Positions 39,415-51,302 are shown, counted from the stretch's first letter. The stretch: DNA of 64,000 nt from Chlorobaculum parvum NCIB 8327 (GCF_000020505.1 NC_011027.1:1410001-1474000); one strand, 5' to 3'. Notes: a model not told the origin generated them from the sequence alone. Translations and numbers: made by a program.

Positions 39415-40455
39415 ATGCGGCTCTCGAACTTTCGATATACCCTCCCCAAAACACGAATCGCCGACCACCCCGAATCGCCCCGCGACGCCTGCAAGCTGAT
39501 GGTGCTGAACCGGCGCAAAAAGGACATCGAGCACAAGGTTTTCACCGACATTGTCTCGTACTTCAAAAAAGGCGACCTGCTGGTGGTCAACAACAGCCGG
39601 GTTTTTCCGGCCAAAATCTTCGGCCAGAAAGAGAAAACCGACGCCAAGATCGAGGTCTTTCTGCTCCGCGAGCTGAACAAAGAGGCCGGGCTCTGGGACG
39701 TGCTGGTTGATCCTGCGCGCAAGGTTCGCGTCGGCAATAAAATCTATTTCGAGGACGACGTTGTGGCCGAAGTAGTAGACAACACCACCTCGAGAGGCCG
39801 GACGATCCGCTTCCTCAACCCCGATATCGACGTCTTCAAGATGGTTGAAAAAATCGGCCAGGTACCGCTGCCACCCTACTTCACCAGAAAGCCAAAGGAT
39901 TCGGACCGGACCGACTACCAGACCGTCTACGCCAGCCAGACCGGTGCCGTGGTCGCCCCGATGGGCGGGCTGCACTTCACCATGCCGCTACTGGAACAGA
40001 TCCAGAAAGTGGGCGTAAAGATTCTGCCCATCACCCTGCACCCGAGCCTGAGCACCTTCAACGCCATCGAGGTTGAAGATGTATCGAAGCACAAGATGGA
40101 CTCCGAGTACTTCAACATCCCCTACCAGACGGCCATGGAGATCAACGAAACCAAGGTCAACAAGTCCGGACGGGTGTTCGTCGTCGGCACCACGACCTGC
40201 CGCGCACTGGAAGCCAATGCCACCGTGGAGGGCAAGATCAAATTCGGCCAGGGATGGACCGACAAGTTCATCTATCCGCCCTACAACTTCAAGGTCACCG
40301 ACGCGCTCATCACCAACTTCCAGCAGCCCGAAACGACCCTGATGATGGTGGTCAGCGCTTTCGCCGAGCACCGCCTGCTCATGGACGCCTACAAAACCGC
40401 ACTCAAGAACAACTACCGGTTCCTGGCCTACGGGGACTCAATGCTCATCGTCTGA
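39415..40455 (+). CDS. queA: tRNA preQ1(34) S-adenosylmethionine ribosyltransferase-isomerase
   Basis: 346 residues with the family blocks at the N-terminus (LPKTRIADHP; LLVVNNSRVFPAKIFG), PPYFTR and SQTGAVVAPMGGLHFT, and the C-terminal TNFQQPETTLMMVVSAFAEH. It transfers the ribosyl part of SAM to preQ1 in tRNA to form epoxyqueuosine. Separated by five bases from ispD. Confidence 0.95.
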   Translation: MRLSNFRYTLPKTRIADHPESPRDACKLMVLNRRKKDIEHKVFTDIVSYFKKGDLLVVNNSRVFPAKIFGQKEKTDAKIEVFLLRELNKEAGLWDVLVDPARKVRVGNKIYFEDDVVAEVVDNTTSRGRTIRFLNPDIDVFKMVEKIGQVPLPPYFTRKPKDSDRTDYQTVYASQTGAVVAPMGGLHFTMPLLEQIQKVGVKILPITLHPSLSTFNAIEVEDVSKHKMDSEYFNIPYQTAMEINETKVNKSGRVFVVGTTTCRALEANATVEGKIKFGQGWTDKFIYPPYNFKVTDALITNFQQPETTLMMVVSAFAEHRLLMDAYKTALKNNYRFLAYGDSMLIV

Positions 40456-40460
40456 AGACC

Positions 40461-41201
40461 ATGAAAACCGTTGCAATCATCGCCGCCAGCGGAGTCGGCA
40501 AACGCATGAAGCTCGATGGCGGCATGAGCAAGCAGATGATCGAAATCGGAGGCCATACGGTCATCTGGCACACCATGAAAGCCTTTCAGGATGCCGAATC
40601 GGTCGACGCGGTCTATATCGCCACCAAATCCGACAGCATCGAACCGTTTAAGCAGCTCGCCCGCGAGAACGGCTTCACGAAGATCCACTCGATCATCGAA
40701 GGCGGAAAAGAACGCCAGGACTCGATCAGAAATTGCATGGATCTGATCGAAGAGGAGATCGAATCATCTGGCGTCATGCCCGACGCGATCCTGGTACACG
40801 ACGGCGCACGCCCCTTCATCCAACCGGAAGAGATCGACGAGATCGCAAGGATTTCGGCAGAGCACGGCGCATGCGTGCCCGCTACAAAGCCCAAGGACAC
40901 CATCAAATACATCGGACGCACCCCCGAGGTGTTCGGCGAAACCCTTGACCGCAGCCGCCTGCTGCAGGTGCAGACCCCGCAGGGATTCACACCAGCGAAA
41001 CTCATCGAAGCACACCGGAAAGCCGCCAGCGACGGCGTGTATGCCACCGATGACGCGGCGCTTGTCGAGCGCTACTTCCCCGAGCAGGAGATTCATGTCT
41101 ACGAGATGGGCTACCACAACATCAAGATCACTACGCCCGAAGACGTCCCTGTCGGTGAGGCGATTCTGGCCGGACTCAAAGCCAGAAAAAGCGAAAATTA
41201 A
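40461..41201 (+). CDS. ispD: 2-C-methyl-D-erythritol 4-phosphate cytidylyltransferase
   Basis: 246 residues. The N-terminal AASGVGKRM...KQMIEIGGHTV is the nucleotide-binding site, followed by GGKERQDSIRNCM, VHDGARPFIQPEEI and the LQVQTPQGF motif. It makes CDP-methylerythritol in the MEP isoprenoid pathway, needed here for carotenoids, quinones and bacteriochlorophyll tails. Confidence 0.95.
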   Translation: MKTVAIIAASGVGKRMKLDGGMSKQMIEIGGHTVIWHTMKAFQDAESVDAVYIATKSDSIEPFKQLARENGFTKIHSIIEGGKERQDSIRNCMDLIEEEIESSGVMPDAILVHDGARPFIQPEEIDEIARISAEHGACVPATKPKDTIKYIGRTPEVFGETLDRSRLLQVQTPQGFTPAKLIEAHRKAASDGVYATDDAALVERYFPEQEIHVYEMGYHNIKITTPEDVPVGEAILAGLKARKSEN

Positions 41202-41256
41202 TTGCTGGCCGACGCTTGTTTTTTGAAAAGCGCCATCGTATATTATCAGCCCCTAA

Positions 41257-41333
41257 GGTGAGATAGCTCAGTTGGTTAGAGCACAGGATTCATAACCCTG
41301 AGGTCGAGGGTTCAACTCCCTCTCTCACCACCA
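41257..41333 (+). tRNA. tRNA-Met (anticodon CAT)
   Basis: Acceptor GGTGAGA pairs with TCTCACC, anticodon at 41291-41293 in loop TTCATAA, T loop TTCAACT, CCA encoded. The body looks like the elongator tRNA-Met; a tRNA-Ile with modified CAT anticodon cannot be ruled out by eye. One A-C mismatch closes the anticodon stem. Confidence 0.9.
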
Positions 41334-41383
41334 AACACAGAGCACCCGCCTGATCTCGACCGTCAGGCGAGTACTGTTGAAAA

Positions 41384-41456
41384 GCGGGTGTAACTCAGTT
41401 GGTAGAGTGTTTGCTTCCCAAGCAAAATGTCGCGAGTTCGAATCTCGTCACCCGCT
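41384..41456 (+). tRNA. tRNA-Gly (anticodon CCC)
   Basis: Acceptor GCGGGTG pairs with CACCCGC, anticodon stem TTTGC/GCAAA with loop TTCCCAA (anticodon 41417-41419), T loop TTCGAAT. CCA is not encoded. Confidence 0.95.
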
Positions 41457-41517
41457 CTCCGGCATTCCCGGAAATCTCCGATTCGCCTGTCCCTCTCCAG
41501 CCCAACCCGTTCGCGCC

Positions 41518-41967
41518 ATGACACAGGATTCAATCTTCACGGTTCCGGTCACGCCCGAAGAGATCAATGCAACGCAGATCATCGAAGGCCAGATGGCCCA
41601 CCATCTCAGCATTGAAATTACGGCTGTCGGGCCCGACTTCATGACGGCGACTATGCCTGTCGATCACCGTACCATCCAGCGCATCGGCATTCTGCACGGC
41701 GGAGCTTCGTTAGCGCTTGCCGAAACAGTCGGCAGCATCGCCGCTTCGTATTGCGTGGATCGTGACAAATACTTTATCGTCGGTCAGGAGATCAACGCCA
41801 ACCACCTTCGCGCCGTGCGCCAAGGCGAAAGCGCCGTGCATGCCACCGCCACCCCGCTGCATCTCGGACGCACCTCACAGGTCTGGGACATCAAGCTGCG
41901 CGACGACCAGGGCCGACTGGTCTGCATCAGCCGCTTTACCGTCGCTGTCCTTGAAAAACGCTCCTGA
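41518..41967 (+). CDS. hotdog-fold thioesterase (PaaI/DHNA-CoA hydrolase type)
   Basis: 149 residues. The signature GILHGGASLALAETVGSIAA carries the catalytic acidic residue of PaaI-like acyl-CoA thioesterases. The start at 41518 follows the tRNA-Gly by 61 bases; longer readings overlap the tRNA. One known role of this family, hydrolysis of 1,4-dihydroxy-2-naphthoyl-CoA in menaquinone synthesis, fits green sulfur bacteria, but the substrate is inferred. Confidence 0.85.
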   Translation: MTQDSIFTVPVTPEEINATQIIEGQMAHHLSIEITAVGPDFMTATMPVDHRTIQRIGILHGGASLALAETVGSIAASYCVDRDKYFIVGQEINANHLRAVRQGESAVHATATPLHLGRTSQVWDIKLRDDQGRLVCISRFTVAVLEKRS

Positions 41968-41968
41968 T

Positions 41969-41988
41969 CGCCCCTGTTTTTCAGGGCG
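41969..41988 (+). terminator. weak intrinsic terminator
   Basis: Arms CGCCCCTG and CAGGGCG (one bulged C) with a T5 loop; a T-rich stretch follows nine bases later. Confidence 0.35.
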
Positions 41989-42159
41989 TTAAAGACTTTT
42001 TTAGGGAAATTTTCATACCTTGTGAATTCATTCTGTAAGGCACCTTGAAAAAGCAACAAATGTCATGAATGCTCCCTCTCCAGAGGCTTTCCGGATAGGG
42101 ACGACAGACGTCAATTTTTCACGCTGCCCTGAAATCATTACCACTTATTGAGTATAGGC

Positions 42160-43566
42160 ATGCTGGCAGAAGATCTTCAGACCGCCGAATCGACCGTTTC
42201 CCGTTCCGACAGTGCGGGCCCGTCCCTCGAACAACTCGCCGCCGCACAGAAGACCCGGAAAAAATGGCTGCTCATCCAGCCCAAGAGCCAGACCAGCATG
42301 ATGGTCGATTCCGGTACGGTCAGCATGCCCCTGAACCTCATCATGGTTGCCACGCTGGCCAGCAAGTATTTCGACATCACCTTCCTCGATGAGCGAACCG
42401 GCGACACGATTCCGCAGGACTTCTCGGGCTTCGACGTTGTGGCGATCACCTCGCGCACGCTCAACGCCACGAACGCCTACCGCATCGGCGACCGCGCGAA
42501 AGCGCAGGGCAAAATCGTGCTGCTCGGCGGCGTTCACCCCACAATGCTGCACGACGAAGCCGCATCGCATTGCACCAGCGTCATTTACGGCGAGATCGAA
42601 TCGGTCTGGGACGAACTTGCCCGCGATATTTTTCAGGGTACAATGAAGAGCTTCTACAAATCCAGCGATTTGCGTCCGATGACCAACATGACGCCTCCGG
42701 ATTTCAGCTTTGCCCTGAATTCTCCACACGCAAAAAAATACAGCCAGCTTATCCCGATTCTGGCCACCAAAGGCTGCCCGGTTGGATGCAGCTTCTGCAC
42801 CACGCCGACGGTGTATGGCAAAAGCTACCGCTACCGCGAAATCGATCTGGTGCTTGACGAAATGCGCGCCCATCAGGAGCGGCTTGGCAAAGAGAAGGTG
42901 CGCTTCTCCTTCATGGACGACAACATCAGTTTCAGGCCGAAATACTTCATGGAGCTGCTCGAAGGAATGGCCAAGCTCGGCGTGCGCTGGAATGCCAACA
43001 TCTCGATGAACTTCCTGCACAAACCAGAGGTGGCCGAAGTAGCCGGGCGTTCGGGCTGCGACCTCATGAGCATCGGCTTCGAATCGCTCAATCCCGACAT
43101 TCTCAAAACCATGAACAAGGGTTCGAACCGCCTGCAAAACTATGAAACGGCGGTGAACAACCTGCACAAGAACAAGATCGCCATCCAGGGCTACTTCATG
43201 TTCGGCTTCGACGATGACAACGAAAAGAGCTTCCAGGCGACCTACGACTTCATCATGCAGAACCGCATCGAGTTCCCGGTCTTCTCGCTCGTCACGCCCT
43301 TCCCCGGCACCCCCTATTTCGAGGAGATGAAAGACAGGGTACGCCACCTCGATTGGGACAAGTACGACACCTACCACTACATGTTCGAGCCGAAAAAGCT
43401 CGGCGGCGAAAAGCTGCTCGAAAATTTCATCAAACTTCAGCGCGAAGTCTACAAAGGCAGCGCCATCATGAAGCGCATGCAGGGCAAACCCGTCAACTGG
43501 GTCTGGTTCGTCAACTTCCTCATGAACCGCTTCACCCGCAAACTCACGCCGGAGATCTATCTCTGA
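42160..43566 (+). CDS. bchR: B12-binding radical SAM protein, candidate bacteriochlorophyll methyltransferase
   Basis: 468 residues from the ATG at 42160 (a TTG four codons upstream is possible). Residues 40-170 form a cobalamin-binding-like domain without an obvious DxHxxG motif. The radical SAM cluster motif is CPVGCSFC near residue 206, followed by SFMDDNISFRP and a C-terminal extension. BchE, BchQ and BchR belong to this family. In green sulfur bacteria BchQ and BchR methylate the C-8 and C-12 side chains of bacteriochlorophyll c. I favour BchR from an unverified memory of its neighbours in Chlorobaculum tepidum. The family is sure, the exact enzyme is not. Confidence 0.6.
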   Translation: MLAEDLQTAESTVSRSDSAGPSLEQLAAAQKTRKKWLLIQPKSQTSMMVDSGTVSMPLNLIMVATLASKYFDITFLDERTGDTIPQDFSGFDVVAITSRTLNATNAYRIGDRAKAQGKIVLLGGVHPTMLHDEAASHCTSVIYGEIESVWDELARDIFQGTMKSFYKSSDLRPMTNMTPPDFSFALNSPHAKKYSQLIPILATKGCPVGCSFCTTPTVYGKSYRYREIDLVLDEMRAHQERLGKEKVRFSFMDDNISFRPKYFMELLEGMAKLGVRWNANISMNFLHKPEVAEVAGRSGCDLMSIGFESLNPDILKTMNKGSNRLQNYETAVNNLHKNKIAIQGYFMFGFDDDNEKSFQATYDFIMQNRIEFPVFSLVTPFPGTPYFEEMKDRVRHLDWDKYDTYHYMFEPKKLGGEKLLENFIKLQREVYKGSAIMKRMQGKPVNWVWFVNFLMNRFTRKLTPEIYL

Positions 43567-43605
43567 AGTCCTGAACTCACCAGTTGACGGAATCAGCAAA
43601 AACTG

Positions 43606-43642
43606 AAAATCCCACAAGACAGCACGTCGTGTGGGATTTTTT
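43606..43642. terminator. bidirectional intrinsic terminator
   Basis: Stem of about 15 bases (AAAATCCCACA... with one mismatch) and a 5-base loop, T run on the plus strand, between convergent genes. Confidence 0.85.
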
Positions 43643-43753
43643 CTGTTCCCCTGTTTTCATCGATAGGAGCATCAATCAATCAGCGAATGAAAACAATGGA
43701 ACCTCGGCTATCGAGAGCATAGCCAAGGTTCCATTCCTTTATTTTTTCAACAA

Positions 43754-44248
43754 TTAACGCAATCTGATTTCATCACGGTCGTACCGACGATCACGGCGAT
43801 CGTCTCTGCGATCCCGGTCCCAGCGACGGTCATCCCGTCGGTCTCTCCAGTCTCGCTCGCGACGGTCCCTGAAGCGATTCGGATGGACCCGCCGGTAATG
43901 AACATCCCTGAACCTTCGGATATCATGCCAGCGATACCTTCTGATTTTGTAGGGAAGCCGGTAGCGGTCGATAAGCACCCAACGCCCATGGCGATAATGG
44001 CGTGAACGATACCAGTACCCGTTACGGTACAGATAGTAGTATCCTCCGTACATGATAATATCGTACGGACCTCCATATGAGATGGAGTAACCAAGATCCG
44101 GCACATAAAAAAAGTCCGGATTGTAACCGACCACAAAGCCGGGGCCTCCTACATTGACGTGCAAGTCAACGTCAGCAAGAGCTTGACCTGAAGGATTGAA
44201 AAACAGCAATCCGGATGCCAGCGTTGCCAGCAATACATGTTTTTTCAT
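43754..44248 (-). CDS. secreted Tyr/Arg/Asp-rich protein, paralogue of 25090-25860
   Basis: 164 residues from the ATG at 44248. Signal peptide KKHVLLATLASGLLFFNPSGQALA, then the same strand-rich module as in the protein at 25090: YNPDFFYVPDLGYSISYGGPYD, YYLYRNGYWYRSRHYRHGRW and LPYKIRRYRW. The last 50 residues are a run of Arg and Asp (RRDDRRWDRDRRDDRRD), shorter than in the other copy. Isoelectric point would be very high. Function unknown. Confidence 0.8.
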   Translation of the reverse strand: MKKHVLLATLASGLLFFNPSGQALADVDLHVNVGGPGFVVGYNPDFFYVPDLGYSISYGGPYDIIMYGGYYYLYRNGYWYRSRHYRHGRWVLIDRYRLPYKIRRYRWHDIRRFRDVHYRRVHPNRFRDRRERDWRDRRDDRRWDRDRRDDRRDRRYDRDEIRLR

Positions 44249-44600
44249 GACATCTCCAGTTTGAGCTTTTTTATGTACGAACAAAAAAGCCTGAAGTTGG
44301 AAGTTGGAAAAGCGAAGTAGCGGATACGTGCTCCTACACCGTGATTTCCGATAGGCATGATACTTTGTTTTTCAAACCATGGCATTTCCGCGTTTAGTTC
44401 CATCCATATAATTTTTTCGCCGCCGGTCGAGAAAGCATCATCCTCTTAATCCGGTCTGGCTCGCCAACGCGCTCCCGAGCTGCAAGTCTTATTTTTGGAT
44501 AACCCGCGCCTCTGGTCAGAAAACCTTGACCACATTCAGGAAGAATGGTAAGTTGCTCATCAAACTATTGTTAGCAGATCGATCAACTTTTTGATAACCC
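44249..44600. other. divergent intergenic region, no gene seen
   Basis: 352 bases between the secreted-protein gene and zupT. A direct repeat GAAGTTG occurs twice at about 44293-44307. No further element supported. Confidence 0.4.
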
Positions 44601-45407
44601 ATGTCAGACAGCATCCTCTTCGCCTTTTCACTCACCCTGCTGGCTGGGCTTGCCACCGGCATCGGCAGCATCATCGGCTTCCTGTCGAAAGATGTCAACC
44701 CCAAAATGCTGACCGTTTCCCTCGGTTTTTCCGCAGGAGTGATGCTCTATGTTTCGATGATCGAGATCTTTGTCAAGGCAAAAGATGCCCTGTCGGTCGA
44801 GCTGGGAGATAAAGCGGGATATATCTGGACGGTGATCGCTTTCTTTGTGGGAATTTTCGTGATCGCGCTGATCGATAAACTCGTCCCGGCCTATGAAAAC
44901 CCGCACGAGATGAATACCGAGAAAATCATCGAAGAATCTTCGGCGAAAGACAAAGCCAAACTGCTGAGAATGGGGCTCTTCTCCGCACTGGCCATTGGGA
45001 TTCATAACTTTCCTGAAGGCCTCGCGACCTTCATGAGCGGCCTCTCAAACCCGACGCTCGGCATCAGCATTGCAGTGGCCATTGCCATTCACAATATTCC
45101 TGAAGGTCTCGCGGTTTCAGCCCCGATTTACTTCGCGACCAAAAGCCGAAAGAAAGCTTTTGTGCTCTCATTCCTCTCCGGACTTGCAGAGCCGATCGGA
45201 GCTATCGCAGGCTTTTTCCTGTTGCGTACCCTCTTCACCGAACTCACCTTCGGCCTTGTCTTCGCCAGCGTCGCCGGAATTATGGTTTATATCTCCCTCG
45301 ACGAACTTCTCCCCACCGCCGAAGAGTACGGCGAACACCACCTGGCCATCGGCGGCCTGGTCGGCGGAATGCTGGTCATGGCGGTGAGCCTGTTGCTGTT
45401 TTTGTAA
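44601..45407 (+). CDS. zupT: ZIP-family zinc/divalent-metal transporter
   Basis: 268 residues with eight membrane helices. The two metal-site helices are intact: IGIHNFPEGLATF and IAIHNIPEGLAVS, and VYISLDELLPTAEEYGEHH follows. It imports Zn2+ and perhaps Fe2+ and other divalent ions. Single gene, closed by a strong terminator. Confidence 0.93.
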   Translation: MSDSILFAFSLTLLAGLATGIGSIIGFLSKDVNPKMLTVSLGFSAGVMLYVSMIEIFVKAKDALSVELGDKAGYIWTVIAFFVGIFVIALIDKLVPAYENPHEMNTEKIIEESSAKDKAKLLRMGLFSALAIGIHNFPEGLATFMSGLSNPTLGISIAVAIAIHNIPEGLAVSAPIYFATKSRKKAFVLSFLSGLAEPIGAIAGFFLLRTLFTELTFGLVFASVAGIMVYISLDELLPTAEEYGEHHLAIGGLVGGMLVMAVSLLLFL

Positions 45408-45446
45408 ACAGGATCTTATTTGGAATCAGGAAATGTTTTCAAAAGA

Positions 45447-45485
45447 GAAAACTCCCGCAAAACCTTGCGTCTTGCGGGAGTTTTC
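45447..45485. terminator. strong bidirectional intrinsic terminator
   Basis: Perfect 14-base stem (GAAAACTCCCGCAA and its complement) with an 11-base loop and A/T-rich flanks, between convergent zupT and aspS. Confidence 0.92.
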
Positions 45486-45517
45486 ATTTTTAACCAACTG
45501 TGCCGATCAGCCAGCCG

Positions 45518-47329
45518 TCACGCCTCTTCTTCCGGCAGCTCCACCTTGATGTGCAACTCTTTGAGCTGCTGGGCGGTAACTTCCGAAGGGGCGGCCATCA
45601 TAAGGTCCTGTGCGGACTGGTTCATCGGGAAGGCGATCACTTCGCGGATGTTCTGCTCGTCGCGCAGGATCATCACCAAACGGTCGAGGCCGGGCGCGAT
45701 GCCTCCGTGCGGCGGAGCACCATGCTTGAAGGCTTCGATCATGTGGCCGAAACGGGCGTCAACCTCATCATGCGGATAACCTGCGATCTCGAACGCTTTG
45801 TACATGATGTCAGGGCGGTGGTTCCTGATCGCGCCGCTGGAGAGCTCGATGCCGTTGCAGACGATGTCGTACTGGTAAGCAAGAATGTCCAGCGGCGAGT
45901 GCTGTTCGAGCGCCTCCATCTCACCCTGCGGCATGGAGAAGGGGTTGTGCGAGAAGTCGATCTTCTTGTCTTCCTCGTTGTACTCGAACATCGGGAAATC
46001 AACAATCCAGCAGAACGACAGCTCGTCCCTGTCGAGCGGGAAGACATCGGCGAAGTAGTTGCGCATACCACCCATGATCTTGCAGGTCTGCTCCCATTTG
46101 CCTGCGCCAAAAAACACCACGTCGCCGGTTTCGATGCCGAGCTGCTCCTTCAACGCGGCCATCTCCTCCTCCTTGAGGAACTTGACGACCGGCCCTTTTG
46201 GTGCTTCTTCCTTGAACTGGATGTAGGCCAGACCTGCCGAACCAAGCTCGCGGGCGCGCTTTTCAGCCTTGTCGTAGAACAGGCGCGACTCGTTGCCCAT
46301 CCCTTTCAGCACCATCGCCTTGACGCAGCACCCCTCTTTGGTGTTCGAAGCAAACACCTTGAAGCCGGAGTTGACGAACAGTTCGGTGACATCCTGAATC
46401 TCGATCGGAATGCGCAGATCGGGTTTGTCGGAACCGTAGCGGTTCATCACATCCTTGTAGCTGATGCGCGGGAACGGATACTGCGCAATGCGCTTGGTGG
46501 TCATCGTCTCGACCAGATGCTTGAACATGCCTTCGAGAATCACGAACAGGTCGTCCTGCTCGACGAAAGACATCTCGATATCGACCTGATAGAACTCACC
46601 GGGGCTGCGGTCGGCGCGGGCATCCTCGTCGCGGAAGCACGGGGCGATCTGGAAGTAGCGCGGAAAGCCTGAGACCATCAGAAGCTGCTTGAACTGCTGC
46701 GGAGCCTGCGGCAAAGCGTAGAACTTGCCGGGATGCAGACGGCTCGGCACGAGGAAGTCGCGCGCGCCTTCGGGCGAGCTGGAGGTGAGAATCGGCGTCT
46801 GGATTTCGATGAAATCCAGATCGGTGAGATATTTGCGAACAGCGGCGGTGAGCTGGCTGCGGAAGATGATGTTTTCATGCAGCCTTTCGCGGCGCAGGTC
46901 GAGGAAACGGTATTTCAAGCGCAGCTCCTCGGAGGTCGGCATGTAATCGGCCACCGGGAAGGGCAGCGGATGTGCGGCGCTTTCGATCTTGATTGCGGAG
47001 ACAACTACCTCGATCGCGCCGGAAGCGAGGCGCGGATTGACGGTTTCGTCGGAGCGAAGCACCACCGAACCTTCAGCGGAGATGACGGATTCGGAGTGGA
47101 GACCTTCGGCAATCCTGAAGAGTTCGCCGCTTTCCGGCTGAATCACGAGCTGGCAGATACCGGTGTGGTCGCGCAAATCGATGAAAATCAGACCGCCGTG
47201 GTCGCGGATGCGGTGCACCCAACCGCCGAGTTTCACCCCAGCCCCTTCCGAATCGCGGTTCAAAAGACCGCAGTAGTGAGTTCTGAATCTATTCTGTAAA
47301 CCTGCCGCCGCTGTTGGCTCCTTACTCAT
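45518..47329 (-). CDS. aspS: aspartate-tRNA ligase
   Basis: 603 residues from the ATG at 47329. Class II synthetase: OB-fold anticodon domain ([22 protein letters not shown]), motif 2 [24 protein letters not shown], bacterial insertion domain, and motif 3 [12 protein letters not shown]. It charges tRNA-Asp; enzymes of lineages that lack asparaginyl-tRNA synthetase can also charge tRNA-Asn, which I did not test here. Confidence 0.96.
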   Translation of the reverse strand: MSKEPTAAAGLQNRFRTHYCGLLNRDSEGAGVKLGGWVHRIRDHGGLIFIDLRDHTGICQLVIQPESGELFRIAEGLHSESVISAEGSVVLRSDETVNPRLASGAIEVVVSAIKIESAAHPLPFPVADYMPTSEELRLKYRFLDLRRERLHENIIFRSQLTAAVRKYLTDLDFIEIQTPILTSSSPEGARDFLVPSRLHPGKFYALPQAPQQFKQLLMVSGFPRYFQIAPCFRDEDARADRSPGEFYQVDIEMSFVEQDDLFVILEGMFKHLVETMTTKRIAQYPFPRISYKDVMNRYGSDKPDLRIPIEIQDVTELFVNSGFKVFASNTKEGCCVKAMVLKGMGNESRLFYDKAEKRARELGSAGLAYIQFKEEAPKGPVVKFLKEEEMAALKEQLGIETGDVVFFGAGKWEQTCKIMGGMRNYFADVFPLDRDELSFCWIVDFPMFEYNEEDKKIDFSHNPFSMPQGEMEALEQHSPLDILAYQYDIVCNGIELSSGAIRNHRPDIMYKAFEIAGYPHDEVDARFGHMIEAFKHGAPPHGGIAPGLDRLVMILRDEQNIREVIAFPMNQSAQDLMMAAPSEVTAQQLKELHIKVELPEEEA

Positions 47330-47468
47330 AAAACTATCGCTGATCAAACGTTGTGAAAAACCTGAATGCACCTCCCTGCCGGTAAAAAGCGAGCAAAAAA
47401 CGCTGCAATCCGCTAAAAGAGATGACCCTGAATATCATGAATTTTGAACGAATTGTAAAGCCCCCCAT

Positions 47469-49329
<1,861 letters not shown>

Positions 49330-49333
<4 letters not shown>

Positions 49334-50610
49334 GGATCTCGTTGCGTTGAATCGTTAACCAGTTCGATCAGTGGTGTCTGCATCGTGTTTTGTAGCGCTG
49401 CGCGGATGCCTGAACGCATCTGCTCAAATATCTCGCCATCAGCAACCTCTTCCCTGCCCGGCTCGCTGCTGAAAAGCTCCCGTGGCATCTGCGAATAGAG
49501 CTCGTAAAGCGTCATGGAGTGCAGATCGACATTGACGGCAAGGCCGCCGTCAGCTGTCTGGTGCACAAAATGGTTCCGCTCCAGAAACTCGACAATAAGG
49601 CCCAATTTACTACGGTCGGCGATAATTTCCGACGTCAGGAGCTTTTTCCCGGTCAGAAAGCTGCCCGATATCTGCGCTTGCCAGACCGCGCTCAACACGG
49701 CGAGCACCTCTGGAACCCCCTGCAGCGGGTCGAACTCCTGCTGCTCGTCAGGCTCTTCAGGGTTGAAATAGCCGAGTGAAAAAACAAACTCCGCACCGGT
49801 CAGCACCACCACCCACTCCAGATAGATCCAGAAAAAGAGCATCGGCACCACCGACAAGGCGCCGTAGATTGCCTCGAAGGTGGCAAAATTCGCCACATAG
49901 AAAGCAAACCAGCGCTTGGCAAGCTCGAACAGCAGCGCAGCCAGCACGCCACCGGCAAGCGCGTGCCTGAAACGCACCTTCCGGTTCGGCACCACCATGT
50001 AGAGCAAAAACAGGGCGATGGCGGTATTAATCAATGGAAGATAGGACAGAACCGTCACCTTCTGTTGCAGAAGCTCACCACCGGCAAACACCGAATACCA
50101 GACGTACGAACTGGCCACAACGCTGGTACCGATCAGCAGCGGGCCAAGCGTCAGCACCGTCCAGTAAAGGGTAAAGCCCTGCATCACCTTGCGCGGAGCC
50201 TGCACCTCCCAGATGCCGTTCAGCGTATGGTCAATGGTTGAAATCAGGAACAGGGCGATCACAATCAGAAAGATGCCTCCCACGGTAGAGAGTGAAGAGG
50301 TTTTATCGATGAACTCCCACAGATAGGTTTTCATCAACGCGCCCTGCGCAGGGGCAAAGTTCTGAAACAGAAAGTCGCCGATGTTCTGCTTGAGCGAACC
50401 AAAAACCGGGAAAACCCGGAGGATGGACAAGCTCACCGCCATAAGCGGCACCAGCGAAAGCAGGGTCTGAAACGCCAGCGAACCGGCACTCATGAGGATG
50501 TTGTCGTGAACAAAATGGCGCGCCATGAACGACAGGTACATACCCGGCACCCGCAGCCGTTCATGCTGCAGCAGCGACGAAACCGGTGAATTCTTCTTCG
50601 TGTCCGACAT
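49330..50610 (-). CDS. YihY/BrkB-family inner-membrane protein
   Basis: 426 residues. Six membrane helices in the first 290 residues with the family pattern [28 protein letters not shown] and [20 protein letters not shown], then a soluble C-terminal domain of about 130 residues that looks winged-helix-like. The family was once called ribonuclease BN; the transport role proposed later is not settled. It overlaps dnaX, suggesting coupled translation. Confidence 0.87.
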
Positions 50611-50696
50611 ACGAGCCTGTTACGGTTTCAAAAGCCTGCGCCTTGCACTGTTTTGGAGGCACAAGCGTCATTTCAAAGTAGAGAACGGCAGCAAAC

Positions 50697-50730
50697 AAAA
50701 AAAAAGCCCCCCGGTTTGAGGCCGGAGGGC
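50697..50730 (-). terminator. rubrerythrin terminator
   Basis: On the minus strand GCCCTCCGG and CCGGGGGGC form a 9-base stem with one mismatch, followed by a T run of nine. Confidence 0.75.
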
Positions 50731-50758
50731 GAAAACATGAGTGCTTGAAAGCAAATGC

Positions 50759-51259
50759 TCAGGCGATCTGGATATAGACCGATGCCTTCACATTGCAGAT
50801 CGGGCAGTGCTCCGGAGGCGTGCCAAGTTCGATGTGGCCGCATACCGGGCAGAGCCAGATTTCGGTTTCAGCCAAATCCTGTCCGGCCTTGACCGCTTCG
50901 AGCGCCTTGCGATAGAGCGCGGCGTGCACCTTTTCAGCCTCCACGGCGAAACCAAACATGCGCTTGGCCTTGTGCCCTTCGGCTACGGCCTGCTCGTACA
51001 TCGGCGGATACATTTCGTTGTGCTCGTAGGTCTCGCCGCCGATGGCTGTTTCAAGGTTATCAGCGGTCGAACCGATGGCATCATCGGCAGCCAGGTGCCC
51101 CTGCGCGTGGATACGCTCGGCCTGTGCGGTGGTTCTGAACAGTTTGGCGATGTTTTTGAAGCCATCTTTCTCGGCCTTTTCGGCGAAGGTGATGTACTTC
51201 ATGAAAGCCTGGCTTTCACCGGCAAATGCGTTCTTCAGGTTTTCGTGTGTCGTCGGCAT
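50759..51259 (-). CDS. rbr: rubrerythrin
   Basis: 166 residues. The four-helix diiron domain has ExxH motifs (AERIH and AEKVH) and the C-terminal rubredoxin site has CPVCG and CPICN. It reduces H2O2 to water in anaerobes with electrons from rubredoxin. The thioferritin gene lies 43 bases upstream on the same strand, so both are likely expressed together. Confidence 0.95.
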   Translation of the reverse strand: MPTTHENLKNAFAGESQAFMKYITFAEKAEKDGFKNIAKLFRTTAQAERIHAQGHLAADDAIGSTADNLETAIGGETYEHNEMYPPMYEQAVAEGHKAKRMFGFAVEAEKVHAALYRKALEAVKAGQDLAETEIWLCPVCGHIELGTPPEHCPICNVKASVYIQIA

Positions 51260-51302
51260 AAGTTGAGTGATGAATTATGAGTGATAAATGATGCGTTAAA
51301 AA

